From Marinirhabdus gelatinilytica (GTDB lineage: Bacteria; Bacteroidota; Bacteroidia; Flavobacteriales; Flavobacteriaceae), in the NCBI RefSeq assembly GCF_003353425.1, contig NZ_QRAO01000001.1, forward strand, positions 310,001 to 374,000: DNA of 64,000 nucleotides. Direction: 5' to 3'. Shown here piece after piece: positions 53,751-63,270 of this stretch. The position numbers were made by a program, and so were the translations under genes. Position 1 is the first letter of the stretch. The number at the start of each line of letters is the position of its first letter. The notes beneath the pieces were generated by a model. The model was given only the letters and a program-made list of their open reading frames with translations, was not told the DNA's origin and searched no databases.

Positions 53751-55703
53751 TTAAACGTTTTGGTTTTCGGCGGTGGGTAACTTTCCATCTTCGTTGGTGG
53801 CAATTACAACATCTTCAAAATCTATAGGTTTTCCAAGATAGGCAATGGCACTTCCTTTTTCTATGTCAAATTCGGTAAGGGTGTCTATAAGCTCTAGGTT
53901 GCCGTTGGAGTTCTTTATAAACAATGGGATGGCATCATCGTTGTCCCTAATGGTCTCCAATACTTTCAAGAACCTTGTGTGGTCGTCCACTTCAATTTCT
54001 TGTATGGAAGGATAATCGCGAGCTACTTCGGTAAAGCGTATATAATCGTGTGTGTTGCTGAAAACGTCCTCTTTGTTCGATTCATCATTATTGAGCAGCT
54101 CTTCCGAGGTCATCAACCTAAAGGTTCCATTTTCGCCAAATTGTTTCCCAAAACGGTTCATGGCCTGACGGTTGATCTCGTCATTGCCCGTCATTGCCAA
54201 AAGATAACCCACATCGTTCAGTTCAATATTATCGGTAAGATCGTCACTATATATGTTTGCGTTTATAGCATCTATCCCAAGCTCTTTTGCTTTTTGTACG
54301 TTGGTTCGGTTAGAGTCTACCAGTACCACGTGGCGGTCGTTCTTCTGTAAATACGAGGCAATCAATCTTGACACTCTTGAACCCCCTACTATCATAACTC
54401 CTTCCGATTTTTTGAGGAATACCCCCAAAAGCGATGCAACCATTCTTGCTGTTGTAGCATTAAGCAGTACGGTTACCAAGACCAGCCCAAACACCAGTGG
54501 GGTGATATACTCGGCGCCGGGAACGCCCAGTTCAACCAGCTTGGTCCCAAAAAGTGAGGCAATACCTGCCGCCACGATACCGCGCGGACCCACCCAGCTT
54601 ATAAAAACCTTTTCGTTTGTTTTTAAATTAGAGCCCAGCGTGCTCAAGAAAACCCCAATAGGCCTTATAATAAAAATCACCACTGCAAAAAGAACGGCCG
54701 TCTTCCAGTTGTAAATAAGCATAAGGTCGTCTATGCTAATATTTGCCGCAAGTAGTATGAATAAGATAGAAATTAGCAATACGCTTAGGGACTCCTTAAA
54801 ATACAATAGCTCTTTTAGGTTGGGTAAATCTGTATTTCCCAGATACATCCCCATAACCACTACGGACAAAAGCCCGCTCTCGTGCGCAAAAAGATCGCTC
54901 AATACAAAAATTAGTAGCACCAAGGAGAGAGAGGCTACATTCAATAAATAGTGTGGAATTACTTTTCTCTTCACGGCGTGGTACATCGCAAAACCACCGG
55001 CAAGACCAAATGCAAACCCAACCACTACGATTTTTCCAAACTCGATTAAAGCGTGCTTGGTATAACTACCCCCACCAGCTTGGCCCTCATGGCTGTTTGC
55101 TGCTGCGGACATACTCTCGGTAGCTACCTCTTCCATTCCTACGGGTATGTTCACGCTTATAAAACCGAATACCAAAACCGCAACAAGCGCACCAATGGGA
55201 TCTATCAATATTCCTTCCCACTTCAGTACTGCCGAGACATCTTTCTTTAGAGGGATGTTTCGGAGAATAGGCGTAATAACCGTAGGTCCCGTTACAATTA
55301 CCAGGGCCGCAAAAAGAAACGAAATTTTCCAGCTAAGCCCAAAAGCGTAGTGTGCTGCGGCACCTGCGCCAAAAAATGTTATGGCAGAACCCAAACTAAT
55401 GAGTTTCCCGATAACGCCCCCCACTTTTTTTATCTCACCCAATTTAAGGGTGAGTCCCCCTTCAAAAAGAATGATTCCTATGGCAAGCGACACGAAGTAA
55501 AATAGGCTCTCGCCTGGGAAAAAACCTTTTTCGGTGTTCCAGATGGGTTGTATCCACTGGGTGCCGTCTTCAGAGATTAATGTAGAAATGGGCCCTACAA
55601 AAAGTCCTATGAGTATGAGTGGCAAGATGGCTGGGATTTTAAATCGCCAGGCGATCCATTGTGCAAAGATTCCTAAAATTATAATTCCGGCTAGTTCTAA
55701 CAT
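53751..55703 (-). CDS. Cation:proton antiporter (CPA1 type) with TrkA-N domain
   Basis: 650 aa. Twelve to thirteen hydrophobic helices (residues 1-415), with FEGGLTLKLG and WVGPRGIVAAGIASLF as CPA1/NhaP features. The C-terminal half has a TrkA-N/RCK nucleotide fold (VMIVGGSRVSRLIASYLQKN, VVLVDSNRTNVQKAKELG) and a TrkA-C-like end. Exchanges Na+ or K+ for protons, gated by nucleotide. Confidence 0.88.
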   Translation of the reverse strand: MLELAGIIILGIFAQWIAWRFKIPAILPLILIGLFVGPISTLISEDGTQWIQPIWNTEKGFFPGESLFYFVSLAIGIILFEGGLTLKLGEIKKVGGVIGKLISLGSAITFFGAGAAAHYAFGLSWKISFLFAALVIVTGPTVITPILRNIPLKKDVSAVLKWEGILIDPIGALVAVLVFGFISVNIPVGMEEVATESMSAAANSHEGQAGGGSYTKHALIEFGKIVVVGFAFGLAGGFAMYHAVKRKVIPHYLLNVASLSLVLLIFVLSDLFAHESGLLSVVVMGMYLGNTDLPNLKELLYFKESLSVLLISILFILLAANISIDDLMLIYNWKTAVLFAVVIFIIRPIGVFLSTLGSNLKTNEKVFISWVGPRGIVAAGIASLFGTKLVELGVPGAEYITPLVFGLVLVTVLLNATTARMVASLLGVFLKKSEGVMIVGGSRVSRLIASYLQKNDRHVVLVDSNRTNVQKAKELGIDAINANIYSDDLTDNIELNDVGYLLAMTGNDEINRQAMNRFGKQFGENGTFRLMTSEELLNNDESNKEDVFSNTHDYIRFTEVARDYPSIQEIEVDDHTRFLKVLETIRDNDDAIPLFIKNSNGNLELIDTLTEFDIEKGSAIAYLGKPIDFEDVVIATNEDGKLPTAENQNV

Positions 55704-55994
55704 TGAGGTGTTTTGTTTTCGGCTATGAAAATATAAATATAGCAGAACCTGCCGAAATATTTAATAAAACATTAGTAAGAACTGAAAAAGCCATAGCTTC
55801 AAAGCATAAACTTCATTGTTTTCAAAGCTGGGATTATATATAGACCCAAGTTAAAATTTATGTGCTTATATTGAAGTTTCAGATCAAATAGTTACACAAC
55901 AAAATAGTTTTCATTTATGTAATCCGCTTTCAACTTCTTAATAAAACCTTAACGCCAAGACAGTTTCGGCAACCTTTTTGTATTTTGCGTGCGC
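55704..55994. other. Gap of about 290 bases without a gene
   Basis: AT-rich divergent region between the antiporter and MBL genes. I see no hairpin, repeat or promoter box worth marking. Confidence 0.5.
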
Positions 55995-56855
55995 ATGAAA
56001 ATTTACCCTATAGAGGCTGGAAATTTCAAGTTGGACGGCGGCGCCATGTTTGGTGTTGTACCCAAATCCCTTTGGACCCGAACCAACCCAGCAGACGGCA
56101 ACAATATGATAGATATTGCCGCCCGCTGCATGCTCATTGAAGATGGCGACAGGCTCATATTGATAGATACCGGAATGGGCAATAAGCAGTCCGAAAAGTT
56201 CTTTGGCTACTATTATCGCTGGGGGGATCACAACTTGGACGATTCGCTTAAAAAGGCTGGTTTCCACCGTGATGATGTAACCGATGTTTTTATGACCCAT
56301 CTCCACTTTGACCATTGTGGTGGCAGTGTACAATGGAACAAAGACCGAACCGGTTACGAACCCGCTTTTAAGAATGCCAAGTTTTGGAGCAACGAAGACC
56401 ATTGGCAATGGGCCACACAGCCCAACAGGCGCGAAAAGGCTTCATTTTTAAAAGAGAATATCCTTCCCATGCAGGAGAGCGGGCAATTGCATTTTGTTGA
56501 AAAGCCTGCTTCAGACTATGCTAAAACCTCAGCGCTCGATTTCGGCATTTTTTTTGCAGATGGGCATACCGATAAGCAAATGATTCCGCACATTCAATAC
56601 AAAGGAAAAACCCTCGTCTTTATGGCAGATTTGCTGCCAACGGCAGGCCATTTACCGCTTCCCTTCGTGATGGGGTACGACACAAGACCGTTGTTAACAC
56701 TTCCCGAGAAAGAAAAATTCCTGAATGCGGCGGCAGACAATAACTATTACCTCTGGCTGGAGCACGATGCCCATAACCAGATAATTACAGTAAAACATAC
56801 TGAAAAAGGCGTCCGTTTGGACCAAACATATACATTTAACGAACTCTTTAATTAA
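55995..56855 (+). CDS. MBL-fold metallo-hydrolase
   Basis: 286 aa from ATG 55995. Zn motif MTHLHFDHCGGSVQ (HxHxDH), with the distal Zn ligands ADGHTDKQM and DAHNQI. Quorum-quenching lactonases and other hydrolases share this fold; the substrate is not clear. Confidence 0.85.
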   Translation: MKIYPIEAGNFKLDGGAMFGVVPKSLWTRTNPADGNNMIDIAARCMLIEDGDRLILIDTGMGNKQSEKFFGYYYRWGDHNLDDSLKKAGFHRDDVTDVFMTHLHFDHCGGSVQWNKDRTGYEPAFKNAKFWSNEDHWQWATQPNRREKASFLKENILPMQESGQLHFVEKPASDYAKTSALDFGIFFADGHTDKQMIPHIQYKGKTLVFMADLLPTAGHLPLPFVMGYDTRPLLTLPEKEKFLNAAADNNYYLWLEHDAHNQIITVKHTEKGVRLDQTYTFNELFN

Positions 56856-56866
56856 ACGAAAAACAA

Positions 56867-58534
56867 ATGAACATTCTTAAATCTTCACTATTGGCTCTCT
56901 CTGGAGCGGCTTTGTTGGCAGGTTGCGGAACCTCCGTAGCACCCGTAATATCTACTCCTATAGAAAATATAGACAGTATACCGCTTAAAACTGCGCCCCT
57001 AAATGATGTGCAGTACAAAAACTGGGCGGCGGCAGACCTAGTAGCAGATACCATCCCCGGGATGAGTGTTGACAGGGCTTATGACGAAATTATTAAAAAT
57101 CAAAAAGGCGAAACCGTAATTGTGGGTGTGATAGACAGTGGGATTGACATTGAACACGAGGACCTTACAAATGTAATCTGGACCAACGAGGATGAAATTC
57201 CCAACAACGGAAAAGACGATGATAAAAATGGTTATGTAGATGATGTTCACGGTTGGAATTTCCTTGGCAATATTGTTGCCGAAAACATGGAATACGTTCG
57301 TATTATCAAAAAATTGAAGCCCAAGTATGAAGGTAAGACCGAAGCTTCCATTAGTGCTGCAGACCGTGCTGAGTTTGATCTCTATAAAAAAGCACTGGCT
57401 GAATACGAAAAAGAAAGGCAACAGGCCATGGCACAAGCCACACAATACACTCAAATTTTGGCACAAGTTAAGCCTGCACATAATGCCATGACCCAAAAAT
57501 TTGGCAAGGAAGATTATACCAAAGAAGATCTGGCCGGGATCTCAAACCCTACACCGCCCGAGCAACAACAAATCGCAATGCTTACCCAAATGCTAAGCTT
57601 TGGCGACAGCGTCCCGGCGGTAATGAAAGAACTAAAAGGCGGTATCGAATATTTTGAAGGAAGATTGGACTCACATTTTAACATGGATAAAAATTTCCGT
57701 GCAGAAAATCTGGGTGATGATCCTGATGATAACAGCACCAAATATTACGGTAACAATGATGTTGACGGTCCAGACCCTGACGAAGAAGATGCTAGACACG
57801 GAACCCACGTAGCGGGAATCATTGCTGGTGAACGCAACAACGAGATTGGTCTAGACGGAGTTGCAAATAATGTAAAGATAATGGTGTTGCGTGCTGTGCC
57901 AGATGGCGACGAGTACGACAAGGATATCGCAAACGCTATTCGATACGCTGCAGATAATGGAGCAAAAGTAATCAACACCAGCTTCGGAAAATACTACTCC
58001 ACGCATCCTGAATGGGTAATGGATGCCATTAAATATGCCGAAAAGAAAGATGTGCTAATTGTGAACGCAGCAGGTAACGAAGGATTGAACCTTGACGAAA
58101 CCATGGTATATCCCAATGACCAAAACAAAACAGGCCCAGAATATGCAAACAACGTTTTAACCGTAGGCGCCTTGAATTATGACTATGGCGAAGGATTGGT
58201 AGCCAATTTCTCAAACTATGGAAAATCAAACGTAGATGTGTTTGCACCAGGTGTGAAAATCTGGTCCACTGTACAAAAAGATAATTACGAATATTTACAA
58301 GGAACCTCTATGGCCGCTCCCGCCGTCGCTGGAGTAGCTGCAGTTATCCGTTCTATGTATCCTAAACTTTCAGCATCGCAGGTAAAGCAAGTGATCATGG
58401 ATAGCGGCTTGGCTTCAAAAAGTAACGTAATCTTAGGTGGCGATGCCTCCAATACCGACAATTTCCAGAATATTTCAAAATCTGGGAAAATGGTAAACTT
58501 GTACAACGCCTTGATTATGGCGAGCAAGATGTAG
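56867..58534 (+). CDS. Subtilisin-like S8 serine peptidase, lipoprotein
   Basis: 555 aa. Lipobox LLAGC with Cys 20. Asp in VIVGVIDSGIDIEHEDL (about 90), His in ARHGTHVAGIIAGER (about 312), Ser in LQGTSMAAPAVAGVAA (about 478). Asp and His are some 220 residues apart, far more than the usual 35-70; the insert is Lys/Gln rich and helical (DRAEFDLYKKALAEYEKERQ and so on). Twelve bases after the MBL gene. Confidence 0.9.
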   Translation: MNILKSSLLALSGAALLAGCGTSVAPVISTPIENIDSIPLKTAPLNDVQYKNWAAADLVADTIPGMSVDRAYDEIIKNQKGETVIVGVIDSGIDIEHEDLTNVIWTNEDEIPNNGKDDDKNGYVDDVHGWNFLGNIVAENMEYVRIIKKLKPKYEGKTEASISAADRAEFDLYKKALAEYEKERQQAMAQATQYTQILAQVKPAHNAMTQKFGKEDYTKEDLAGISNPTPPEQQQIAMLTQMLSFGDSVPAVMKELKGGIEYFEGRLDSHFNMDKNFRAENLGDDPDDNSTKYYGNNDVDGPDPDEEDARHGTHVAGIIAGERNNEIGLDGVANNVKIMVLRAVPDGDEYDKDIANAIRYAADNGAKVINTSFGKYYSTHPEWVMDAIKYAEKKDVLIVNAAGNEGLNLDETMVYPNDQNKTGPEYANNVLTVGALNYDYGEGLVANFSNYGKSNVDVFAPGVKIWSTVQKDNYEYLQGTSMAAPAVAGVAAVIRSMYPKLSASQVKQVIMDSGLASKSNVILGGDASNTDNFQNISKSGKMVNLYNALIMASKM

Positions 58535-58543
58535 GTCCCTCCA

Positions 58544-58567
58544 TACCTCCCCCACTGGGGGAGGGTA
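58544..58567. repeat. Palindromic element CCTCCCCC...GGGGGAGG
   Basis: TACCTCCCCC ACT GGGGGAGGGTA, perfect but for one end pair, between the S8 and M1 peptidase genes; may act as a terminator. Confidence 0.6.
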
Positions 58568-58591
58568 TAATTATCTTAAAATCAAATTTTT

Positions 58592-60418
58592 ATGAAAAAA
58601 ATATTCTTTAATACCTTTTGGGCAGCTTTGCTTGTAGTTTCGGTAACGGCACAGAACAATACGGACTACTGGCAGCAAAAGGTAGACTACACCATGGATA
58701 TTGATGTGGATGCCGATAAATTTCAGTACAAAGGAAAACAAACCTTAAAGTACACAAACAACTCACCCGATGTTTTGGATCGTGTGTTCTACCATTTGTA
58801 TTTCAATGCGTTCCAGCCCGGAAGCGAAATGGATGTACGCTCACGTACCATTGCAGATCCGGACGGAAGGGTGAAGGATAGAATTTCTAAGCTATCCCCC
58901 GAAGAGATAGGGTACATAAAGCCTACAATGCTAGCCCAAGACGGGAAAAAACTCAATTACGAGGTAGTGGGGACCATCTTGGAGGTTGAACTGAACCAAC
59001 CTATACAACCGGGCCAGACCACGACCTTCAACATGGAATGGGACGCCCAAGTACCCCTACAGGTTAGAAGAAGCGGCCGCACCAACAAAGAGGGTGTTGC
59101 GTTCTCCATGACCCAGTGGTACCCAAAGATGGCAGAATACGATTTTCAGGGCTGGCATGCCGATCCCTACATAGGCCGTGAGTTCCATAGCCCGTGGGGA
59201 GATTTTGACGTGACCATTCATATTGATGAGGATTACATTGTTGGAGGAACTGGATATAGCGCCTCCAATGTAAAAGGTGGCAATTACCCAAAAGTGAAAA
59301 AAGGAAAGAAGGGCAAAAAAACATGGCAGTTTATTGCACCACGGGTACACGATTTTACTTGGGCAGCAGATCCCGAATACATCCATGACCAGTACGATGG
59401 ACCTAACGGTGTCACACTCAATTTTTATTACAAGAACAATCCCGACATCCTTGATAACTGGAAAAAACTGCAACCGCTCACTGCAGATTTGCTGAACTAT
59501 TTTAACGAGAACATAGGCGAATACCCCTACAAACAATACTCCGTGATACAGGGTGGCGATGGCGGTATGGAATATGCCATGAGCACATTGATTACGGGTG
59601 AGCGAAAATTCGGAAGTCTTTTTGGTGTAACGGCACACGAGCTGGCACACACATGGTTCCAGTTTTTGCTGGCTACCAACGAAGGAAAGCACGAGTGGAT
59701 GGACGAAGGATTTACAGTGTATATTTCCTCTCTGGCTGAAAACGAGGTGATGGACGAGAAAAACCCCAACCCAGTCTCTGGAGCGTATCGTGGTTACCAA
59801 TTTTTGGCCACCAGCGGTACCGAAGAGCCTGCCACCACACACGCAGACCGTTATAACCTAAACCGCTCCTACTCTATCACCGCTTACAGTAAGGGTGCGG
59901 TGTTCTTGGCGCAGTTGGGCTATGTCATTGGGAAAGAAAATCTGGATAAGACCATCAAGCAGTATTTCAAGGACTGGGCATTTAAGCACCCAACTCCAAA
60001 CGATTTTATCCGTGTAGCCGAAAAAGTCTCTGGGTTCGAGCTGGACTGGTACCTTATGGACTTTATGCAAACCACCAAAACCATAGATTATGGTATTAAG
60101 GGAATTGAAGCAAATACAAACGGAGGTACAACCGTTACTTTAGAGCGTATCGGCTTTATGCCAATGCCCATAGATTTAAGTGTGACGTATGAGGACGGAA
60201 GCCAAGAAACCTTCCATATTCCTTTGCAAATGGCACGCGCCGAAAAGGAAAACCCTTATAGCGATGTACCCTGGACCGTACTGGACGACTGGGCCTGGGC
60301 ATACCCCACCTATAGTTTTGAAATCCCTTCCGGTAAAAAAGTGCAAAGCATGGTGATAGACGCCAGTATGCTCATGGCCGATGTAAACCGCGAAAACAAT
60401 AGCTACGGAATAGAGTAG
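58592..60418 (+). CDS. M1-family zinc metallopeptidase
   Basis: 608 aa, signal peptide of about 20 residues. Zn site HELAHTWFQF (348-352) and Glu in WMDEGFTVYIS (about 371); GGMEYAMST precedes. Gluzincin aminopeptidase of the periplasm or surface. A good second partner for the neighbouring S8 peptidase in peptide use. Confidence 0.9.
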   Translation: MKKIFFNTFWAALLVVSVTAQNNTDYWQQKVDYTMDIDVDADKFQYKGKQTLKYTNNSPDVLDRVFYHLYFNAFQPGSEMDVRSRTIADPDGRVKDRISKLSPEEIGYIKPTMLAQDGKKLNYEVVGTILEVELNQPIQPGQTTTFNMEWDAQVPLQVRRSGRTNKEGVAFSMTQWYPKMAEYDFQGWHADPYIGREFHSPWGDFDVTIHIDEDYIVGGTGYSASNVKGGNYPKVKKGKKGKKTWQFIAPRVHDFTWAADPEYIHDQYDGPNGVTLNFYYKNNPDILDNWKKLQPLTADLLNYFNENIGEYPYKQYSVIQGGDGGMEYAMSTLITGERKFGSLFGVTAHELAHTWFQFLLATNEGKHEWMDEGFTVYISSLAENEVMDEKNPNPVSGAYRGYQFLATSGTEEPATTHADRYNLNRSYSITAYSKGAVFLAQLGYVIGKENLDKTIKQYFKDWAFKHPTPNDFIRVAEKVSGFELDWYLMDFMQTTKTIDYGIKGIEANTNGGTTVTLERIGFMPMPIDLSVTYEDGSQETFHIPLQMARAEKENPYSDVPWTVLDDWAWAYPTYSFEIPSGKKVQSMVIDASMLMADVNRENNSYGIE

Positions 60419-60446
60419 TTTTAGTAAACAAGTAAACCGAAACTGG

Positions 60447-60479
60447 CCTATCACATAGTACTATGTGATGGGTCTTTTT
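60447..60479 (+). terminator. Terminator with a 20-base perfect palindrome
   Basis: ATCACATAGTACTATGTGAT within CCTATCACATAG...TGATGGG, then TCTTTTTA. Confidence 0.7.
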
Positions 60480-60492
60480 ATATCTTTACCCC

Positions 60493-60843
60493 GTGGTAAA
60501 CGCTTTTCCAAAAAAAGAAAAATTAAAGTCCCGAAAGATCATCGGGCAATTGTTCGATGTGGGAAACACTACTTCAAAATATCCTGTAAAGCTATTTTTT
60601 CTGAAAATGGAAACCTTTGAAAACCATCAGGCAGCTTTTGCGGTCCCTAAACGAAACTTTAAGAGTGCCGTGACCCGAAACCGCATCAAGCGCCAACTGC
60701 GGGAAGCCTACCGTTTGCAAAAATCACGATTGCCCAAAAAAGAAAAAGACCATTACGCTCTGTTGTTCTTATATATTGGAAAGGAAAAAACCAGCTATGG
60801 GCAGTTGGAAAAAGCTATGATTACTTTGCTTAATAAATTATAA
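60493..60843 (+). CDS. rnpA: Ribonuclease P protein component
   Basis: 116 aa, basic. RNR motif FKSAVTRNRIKRQLREAYRL. Binds the RNase P RNA for tRNA 5' processing. GTG start close to the upstream terminator. Confidence 0.93.
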   Translation: MVNAFPKKEKLKSRKIIGQLFDVGNTTSKYPVKLFFLKMETFENHQAAFAVPKRNFKSAVTRNRIKRQLREAYRLQKSRLPKKEKDHYALLFLYIGKEKTSYGQLEKAMITLLNKL

Positions 60844-60844
60844 G

Positions 60845-61318
60845 ATGACCACCCCACAACATATTTCAAAACTCTACAAAGATCTTATCCACGGTGGAAA
60901 TTACACTGGGGTAAGCTTCAAAAAGGTGCTGGAAGATATTTCTTTAGAGGAAGCTGTTGCAAAAGTGGGATCCTGCAATACCATCGCTACGTTGGTGTAC
61001 CACATCCAGTACTATTGCAAAGCTGTAATGGGGGTTTTGGAAGGCGGGCCATTGGAAGCACACGATAGCCTGAGTTTTTACCATCCGCCGGTTACTTCTG
61101 AAAAGGATTGGGAACAACTAAAAAACGAAACCTGGAAAGAAGCGGCACGTTTTGGAGAACTGGTTGCAAATCTTTCAGAAGAAAAACTCTACGAAAGTTT
61201 CATAAAGGAAGCTTACGGAACCTACTATCGAAATATCCACGGCGTCATAGAGCACACCCACTACCATTTGGGACAGATTTCGTTGCTAAAAAAGCTGCTC
61301 CGTGAACAAAACCGCTAA
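60845..61318 (+). CDS. DinB-like metal-binding four-helix protein
   Basis: 157 aa. His in LVYHIQYYCKAV and GVIEHTHYHLGQ give the three-His pattern of DinB/YfiT proteins. Substrate unknown; may act in thiol-dependent reactions. One base after rnpA, so co-transcribed. Confidence 0.78.
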   Translation: MTTPQHISKLYKDLIHGGNYTGVSFKKVLEDISLEEAVAKVGSCNTIATLVYHIQYYCKAVMGVLEGGPLEAHDSLSFYHPPVTSEKDWEQLKNETWKEAARFGELVANLSEEKLYESFIKEAYGTYYRNIHGVIEHTHYHLGQISLLKKLLREQNR

Positions 61319-61468
61319 CACTTCCATTTCCGAAGAAATTTTATACCTTTAAAACATACGGGAACAGCCGTTTTTTCGTTGTATTGTAGTGTGGTTTAGA
61401 CCTAAAATAAAAGGGTTTGCCATCTTTTATAAGTTACCCATAACATGTATTCAATCAAAATAAAAACT

Positions 61469-63094
61469 ATGAAAAAGAAGCTCCTATTTTCCGCACTGGC
61501 CGGCATTATATTCTTCACCACAGTAAGTTTTAAGAACGATTTTTTCGAGATTGCCAAACAGATCGAGATCTTCACCACCATGTACAAGGAACTGAACATG
61601 AACTACGTGGACGAAGTAACCCCCGCGACCCTTATGGACAAAGCCATTAAGGGAATGCTGGAAGATCTGGATCCTTATACGGTGTATTGGAACGAACAAG
61701 AAGTGGAGGATGCCCGCATCCGTAATTCAGGAACCTACACAGGTATTGGTGCCTCGGTAAAAACACTTAAGGATAAAATTATCATTATGGAGCCTTTTAA
61801 GGGGTATCCCGCAGACGAGGCCGGTCTCAAAGCAGGCGACGAGATAATAAAAGTGGGCAACACCACCCTGGCCGATTTTGACGACGACGCCGGTGAGTTG
61901 TTGAAAGGTGCCGCAGGGTCATCCGTATCGCTCACCTACAACCGCCAAGGAAAAACCCAAACTACAACCCTTAACAGACGAAAGGTAGATGTTAAGGCGG
62001 TGCCGTATTACAAATTATTGGATGATAATATAGGTTACATAGTATTGCAAAAATTTAACCGAAAAACCACTTTAGAGACCAAAGCTGCACTACTGGATTT
62101 AAAAGAGCAGGGAGCCAATAAAATTATTCTCGATCTACGGGGTAATCCGGGCGGATTGCTCAACGAGGCCATAAGCATAGTAAACCTCTTTGTGCCCAAG
62201 GGGGAAGTAATTACCACTACAAAATCATCTATCGAAAAATACAATAAGGTGTATAAAACCAAGAATGAACCTGTAGATACCGAGATACCTCTAGTGGTAT
62301 TGGTAAACGGCCGCAGTGCCTCCGCCAGCGAGATTGTTTCGGGTGGTTTGCAGGACCTGGACCGTGCCGTGGTGGTTGGTGCCCGAAGTTTTGGGAAAGG
62401 GCTTGTCCAGCGCCCCAAAAAACTCACGTATGGCACACAGTTAAAAGTGACCATTTCCCGCTATTATACCCCCAGTGGTCGTTGTATCCAAGCACTGGAC
62501 TACTGGAACCGTGACGAAAACGGGGATCCCGTTCGGGTAGATGCCAAGGAGTACAACAAATACACTACCAAGGGTGGGAGAACCGTGTATGATGGTGGTG
62601 GTATCCTCCCGGATATTGAGGTGGAAACAGCTGTTTTTAGTCCTATCACGACTGCATTGCTGAAAGATCAGGCAATTTTTGATTATGCTACTGAATACCA
62701 TTACAACAATCAAATGGCCGACTGGAAAGGGTTTGAGTTCAAGGATTCCGACTTTAGAAATTTTCTTGATTTTCTGAAGCGAAAGGGATTCAGTTATGAA
62801 ACCGAAACCGAAAAAGAGTTTGCAGAGGCCCTTAGAAGTGCCGAAGATGAAGACATCGCAAAAGAAATTTCTGGAGATTATGAAGCATTGATGCAATCGA
62901 TTGATGCAGCAAAGGAGAAGAAATTGGTTGCCAAAAAAGCCGAGATAAAATCGTTGTTGAGCGATGAAATCCTGAAACGCTACTTCTACAAAGAAGGCCT
63001 GTACGATTACCAAGTGGTGAACAACCCCGAAATTTTAGCAGGGATTGATGTGCTTACTAATGAAAATAAATATAAAAAGATATTGAAGAAATAG
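61469..63094 (+). CDS. S41-family carboxyl-terminal processing peptidase
   Basis: 541 aa from ATG 61469 (MKKKLLFSALAG). Signal or anchor helix, PDZ domain (VKTLKDKIIIMEPFKGYPAD; AGLKAGDEIIKVG), then catalytic Ser in NGRSASASEIVSGGLQ and Lys in ARSFGKGLVQ. C-terminal extension of about 150 residues is helical and charged. Processes envelope proteins. Confidence 0.9.
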   Translation: MKKKLLFSALAGIIFFTTVSFKNDFFEIAKQIEIFTTMYKELNMNYVDEVTPATLMDKAIKGMLEDLDPYTVYWNEQEVEDARIRNSGTYTGIGASVKTLKDKIIIMEPFKGYPADEAGLKAGDEIIKVGNTTLADFDDDAGELLKGAAGSSVSLTYNRQGKTQTTTLNRRKVDVKAVPYYKLLDDNIGYIVLQKFNRKTTLETKAALLDLKEQGANKIILDLRGNPGGLLNEAISIVNLFVPKGEVITTTKSSIEKYNKVYKTKNEPVDTEIPLVVLVNGRSASASEIVSGGLQDLDRAVVVGARSFGKGLVQRPKKLTYGTQLKVTISRYYTPSGRCIQALDYWNRDENGDPVRVDAKEYNKYTTKGGRTVYDGGGILPDIEVETAVFSPITTALLKDQAIFDYATEYHYNNQMADWKGFEFKDSDFRNFLDFLKRKGFSYETETEKEFAEALRSAEDEDIAKEISGDYEALMQSIDAAKEKKLVAKKAEIKSLLSDEILKRYFYKEGLYDYQVVNNPEILAGIDVLTNENKYKKILKK

Positions 63095-63107
63095 GCTCTC
63101 GATAGTA

Positions 63108-63135
63108 TTATTTTCAGCTTTAGGGCTGAAAATAA
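63108..63135 (+). terminator. Hairpin after the S41 gene
   Basis: TTATTTTCAGC / GCTGAAAATAA, eleven perfect pairs, no T-run after it. Confidence 0.5.
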
Positions 63136-63270
63136 CCACTCAAGCACTTGAGATAATTTGAGCCAACAACCAAGTATTTTAAATTATATGAAGCGATCGT
63201 TCTGGATATAAGTTTTGAATAAAGATTAAGGTCCTAATCAAAATCCTCTCGAACTGACGATACACACATC

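Noticed and set aside
59057-59842. 261-aa antisense frame in the M1 peptidase gene
   Set aside because: It is the opposite strand of a clear HELAH metallopeptidase; Cys/Val-rich composition is typical of a shadow frame.
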